64,000 bases of DNA from Clostridia bacterium (lineage in GTDB: Bacteria; Bacillota; Clostridia; Lachnospirales; Cellulosilyticaceae): contig JARBUI010000002.1 in assembly GCA_029239755.1 (NCBI GenBank), positions 372,001 through 436,000 on the forward strand, given 5' to 3'. Position 1 is the first letter of the stretch. Each line of letters begins with the position of its first letter. Under the pieces are notes generated by a model that saw nothing but the letters and a program-made list of their open reading frames with translations, was not told the origin of the DNA and made no database searches. This document shows, in pieces, positions 62,046 to 64,000 of this stretch. Both the position numbers and the translations under genes were made by a program.

Positions 62046-64000
62046 CTAAAGCTGCACCCATTCGTTAATAGTATATAAATACATTACCTTTTCTTTAACA
62101 CGCACTTTAGTGATCCCCTCAATAGCCTGTGCATATAAATCCAGCTGTCTTTGATATCTGTCTTTGATAGTCTGTATACTATCCTTTAAATTGTTTTGAT
62201 CAACATGATCCGTCTTATAATCAATCATTACAACGCCATCTTGTTCTATAAAAAACGTATCTATGATGCCTTGAATAAGAATTTTCTCATTATCCGGATA
62301 ATGACTATCAATAGTTTTGACATCTGCTAAATAAACAAATTGTTTTTCTTTCCATACATGCTCAGCCTTTCTCATACGCGCTACCATATCAGACCCCGAA
62401 ATTTGCATGAGCCTATTTATATCTATAACTTCTACAGCCTCTTTTAATATTTTGTTTTCTGATACTAGCTTGTGTAATGCACTCTTTATCTCAGTTTCAG
62501 TCGTAAGATGAAGAAAATCTAAATGTTCAAAAATACTATGGATAAGCGTCCCTCTTCTGGCTCCTTTTAACTGTGCTTCTTCTTTAATGAATGTGGGGAT
62601 GCGGCGTTCATCTTGTACAGCAGCAGAACTCGAAACAATCTGGTACCTTATTGTACTATTTTTAATTTCAGATACGGAAAGCTTGGTAGGCAGCACAATA
62701 GCCTTCTCATATGGATATCTATAGGACAGCCTTTTATAGATTTCCTCTTTGTATGCCCCATAGTCTTTTGCGGGGTTCCAATTAATTAACAACTCTTTTT
62801 TGCCTTCGCTAAGTGTTTTTGCCTCTTTTACTTCTTCTGATAAATTCGCTTTATCCCATAGGGTTAATTGCCACTTTGATTGCCCTTTAAAAATATAAGA
62901 TGCATCTCTTCCCGCCATTTTACGAATATCCGGAAGGTAACTATGGGCGAATAAACTCATTCCAATCCAGTTAAGGTAAGAACCAGCTCTTTTGACTCCT
63001 AAAGAGAGTATTTGTTTGTTATTTCTTACTGCATAGAGACTCCATTTCTTAGCTTTTTTTGTAAAGTCAGAAACAGTTCCTGTTATAAAAAGCTTTTCCT
63101 TTGCTCTTGTCAAAGCAACGTAAAGCACCCTCATTTCCTCTGAGATATTCTCAGAAATGATTTGGGTTTTGACGGCTAACTTAGGAATAGTAGGATACTT
63201 CACATGCTCTTCTTGGTCGATATACTCTGGAGCCAGCCCCAGTTTACTATGCAGCAGTATGGTATTTGAAATATCCTTATTATTAAATTTTTTACCTGTA
63301 TCGCATAAAAATACAATACCAAATTCTAATCCTTTACTTTTATGAATACTCATAATCCTTACTAAGTTTTCATTATCTCCCATAAGCTTGGCTTCCCCAA
63401 GCCCATCCGATGTTTCTTTTAGCTTGTCAAGATATTGTATAAAGCTAAACAGTTTACCATGATGGTTATTTTCAAATTCTCCCGCATACTTTCTAAGCAT
63501 CCCTAAATTTGCCTTCTTTTTTGCTCCTGTCGGCAGCATAGAGACATATCTGTAATAGCCTGTTTCTACATAGATTTTTGCTAAAAGCTCCTCAATGGTT
63601 AACTGGCTATTTTGTATGCGATAATCCTGCAGCTGCAACATAAAATGCTTAATATTACTTTTTGCATCTTCTCTTTGAAGATAGACCTTTAAAGCTTCAT
63701 AAAAACATCCTTTATCCAGTTCTCTTCTAATAACCACTAAATCATCCAGGCTAGCTCCTACAATAGGTGAACGCAGAACGGTGATAAGTGGGATGTCCTG
63801 AAGCGGGTTGTCTATAATTTGAATAAATGCAATCATTGTCTGTACTTCTATGGCTTCAAAAAAACTGCTGTTTACATCTGCATAAGCACCTATCCCTTTA
63901 GTTATAAGGGCATTTTCAAACAGTGCAGCTTTATTCTTTGTGGCTCTTAAAAGAATAACAATATCTCTTGGCTCCACTCTTCTATAGCTTTGTGTATCTT
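62046..64000 (-). CDS. addA: ATP-dependent helicase/nuclease AddA, C-terminal part (cut by window edge)
   Basis: The frame is open to the right edge and gives 643 residues or slightly more; the N-terminal half lies outside. Visible are RDIVILLRAT, the helicase motif V region RIMSIHKSKGLEFGIVFLCD, motif VI VLYVALTRAKEKLFI, and at the C-terminus a RecB-type nuclease with GIIDTFFIEQDGVVMIDYKTDH, which holds the catalytic Asp and Lys. AddA pairs with AddB to process double-strand breaks and recognise Chi-like sites. No internal start is chosen since the coding pattern continues past 63977 (YRRVEPRD). Confidence 0.92.
   Translation of the reverse strand, partial: DTQSYRRVEPRDIVILLRATKNKAALFENALITKGIGAYADVNSSFFEAIEVQTMIAFIQIIDNPLQDIPLITVLRSPIVGASLDDLVVIRRELDKGCFYEALKVYLQREDAKSNIKHFMLQLQDYRIQNSQLTIEELLAKIYVETGYYRYVSMLPTGAKKKANLGMLRKYAGEFENNHHGKLFSFIQYLDKLKETSDGLGEAKLMGDNENLVRIMSIHKSKGLEFGIVFLCDTGKKFNNKDISNTILLHSKLGLAPEYIDQEEHVKYPTIPKLAVKTQIISENISEEMRVLYVALTRAKEKLFITGTVSDFTKKAKKWSLYAVRNNKQILSLGVKRAGSYLNWIGMSLFAHSYLPDIRKMAGRDASYIFKGQSKWQLTLWDKANLSEEVKEAKTLSEGKKELLINWNPAKDYGAYKEEIYKRLSYRYPYEKAIVLPTKLSVSEIKNSTIRYQIVSSSAAVQDERRIPTFIKEEAQLKGARRGTLIHSIFEHLDFLHLTTETEIKSALHKLVSENKILKEAVEVIDINRLMQISGSDMVARMRKAEHVWKEKQFVYLADVKTIDSHYPDNEKILIQGIIDTFFIEQDGVVMIDYKTDHVDQNNLKDSIQTIKDRYQRQLDLYAQAIEGITKVRVKEKVMYLYTINEWVQL

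Overview
The window looks like a chromosomal segment of a low-GC, endospore-forming, anaerobic Clostridia (Lachnospiraceae type). Visible support: a SCIFF ranthipeptide precursor with its radical SAM maturase, an alpha/beta-type small acid-soluble spore protein, a CotE-like spore-coat peroxiredoxin-chitinase, a PPi-type as well as an ATP-type phosphofructokinase, and a full-length GH94 cellobiose phosphorylase, which suggests a cellulose or cellodextrin user such as Cellulosilyticum (inference). No rRNA, tRNA, CRISPR array, integrase or intact transposase was seen.

Layout. 1-1035: SCIFF locus on the minus strand (maturase cut by the window edge, precursor, TIGR04086-type membrane protein). 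1128-3806: PHP phosphoesterase, an 800-bp gene-poor gap with two hairpins that share a loop, a HAD phosphatase and an unknown protein. 3964-9846: ABC-F ATPase, then a TetR-controlled heterodimeric ABC exporter with two palindromic operators. 10037-17987: GNAT, Cof-type HAD, HD and MoaB/Mog proteins, cellobiose phosphorylase, HD-GYP and Nudix proteins. 18105-20314: a two-gene AAA ATPase plus DUF4435 (TOPRIM-like) cassette resembling the PARIS anti-phage system. 20352-24006: GNAT, DUF2179 protein, a 29-residue membrane peptide and HelD. 24232-28738: asnS with an odd T-box-like leader, an RNA methyltransferase and a KtrAB potassium transporter. 28912-36614: pyk-pfkA-dnaE and an iron alcohol dehydrogenase. 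36790-41833: pheST behind a T-box, and an MscS-type channel.

42048-46956 (plus strand): PPi-type PFK, then aroF-tyrA-aroA. 47052-51197: secreted copper-amine-oxidase-N-like protein, SGNH-like protein, PemK-like protein without an antitoxin, and purH behind a ZTP riboswitch. 51772-55867: truA, a DUF5721 protein, a small membrane protein, SASP and htpG. 55922-64000: a small Cys-containing protein, LTA-synthase-like enzyme, M15 carboxypeptidase with a possible small RNA upstream, CotE-like coat protein, Cof-type HAD and the C-terminal part of AddA.

Most genes are housekeeping, organised in short transcription units separated by strong, often bidirectional, hairpin terminators. RNA-level control is prominent: T-box (pheST), ZTP riboswitch (purH), a reduced T-box-like attenuator (asnS), and hairpins between SCIFF precursor and maturase. 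The least explained features are the paired constant-loop, variable-stem hairpins at 2013-2073 and 2671-2739, the possible small-RNA unit at 59213-59475, and the PARIS-like cassette.
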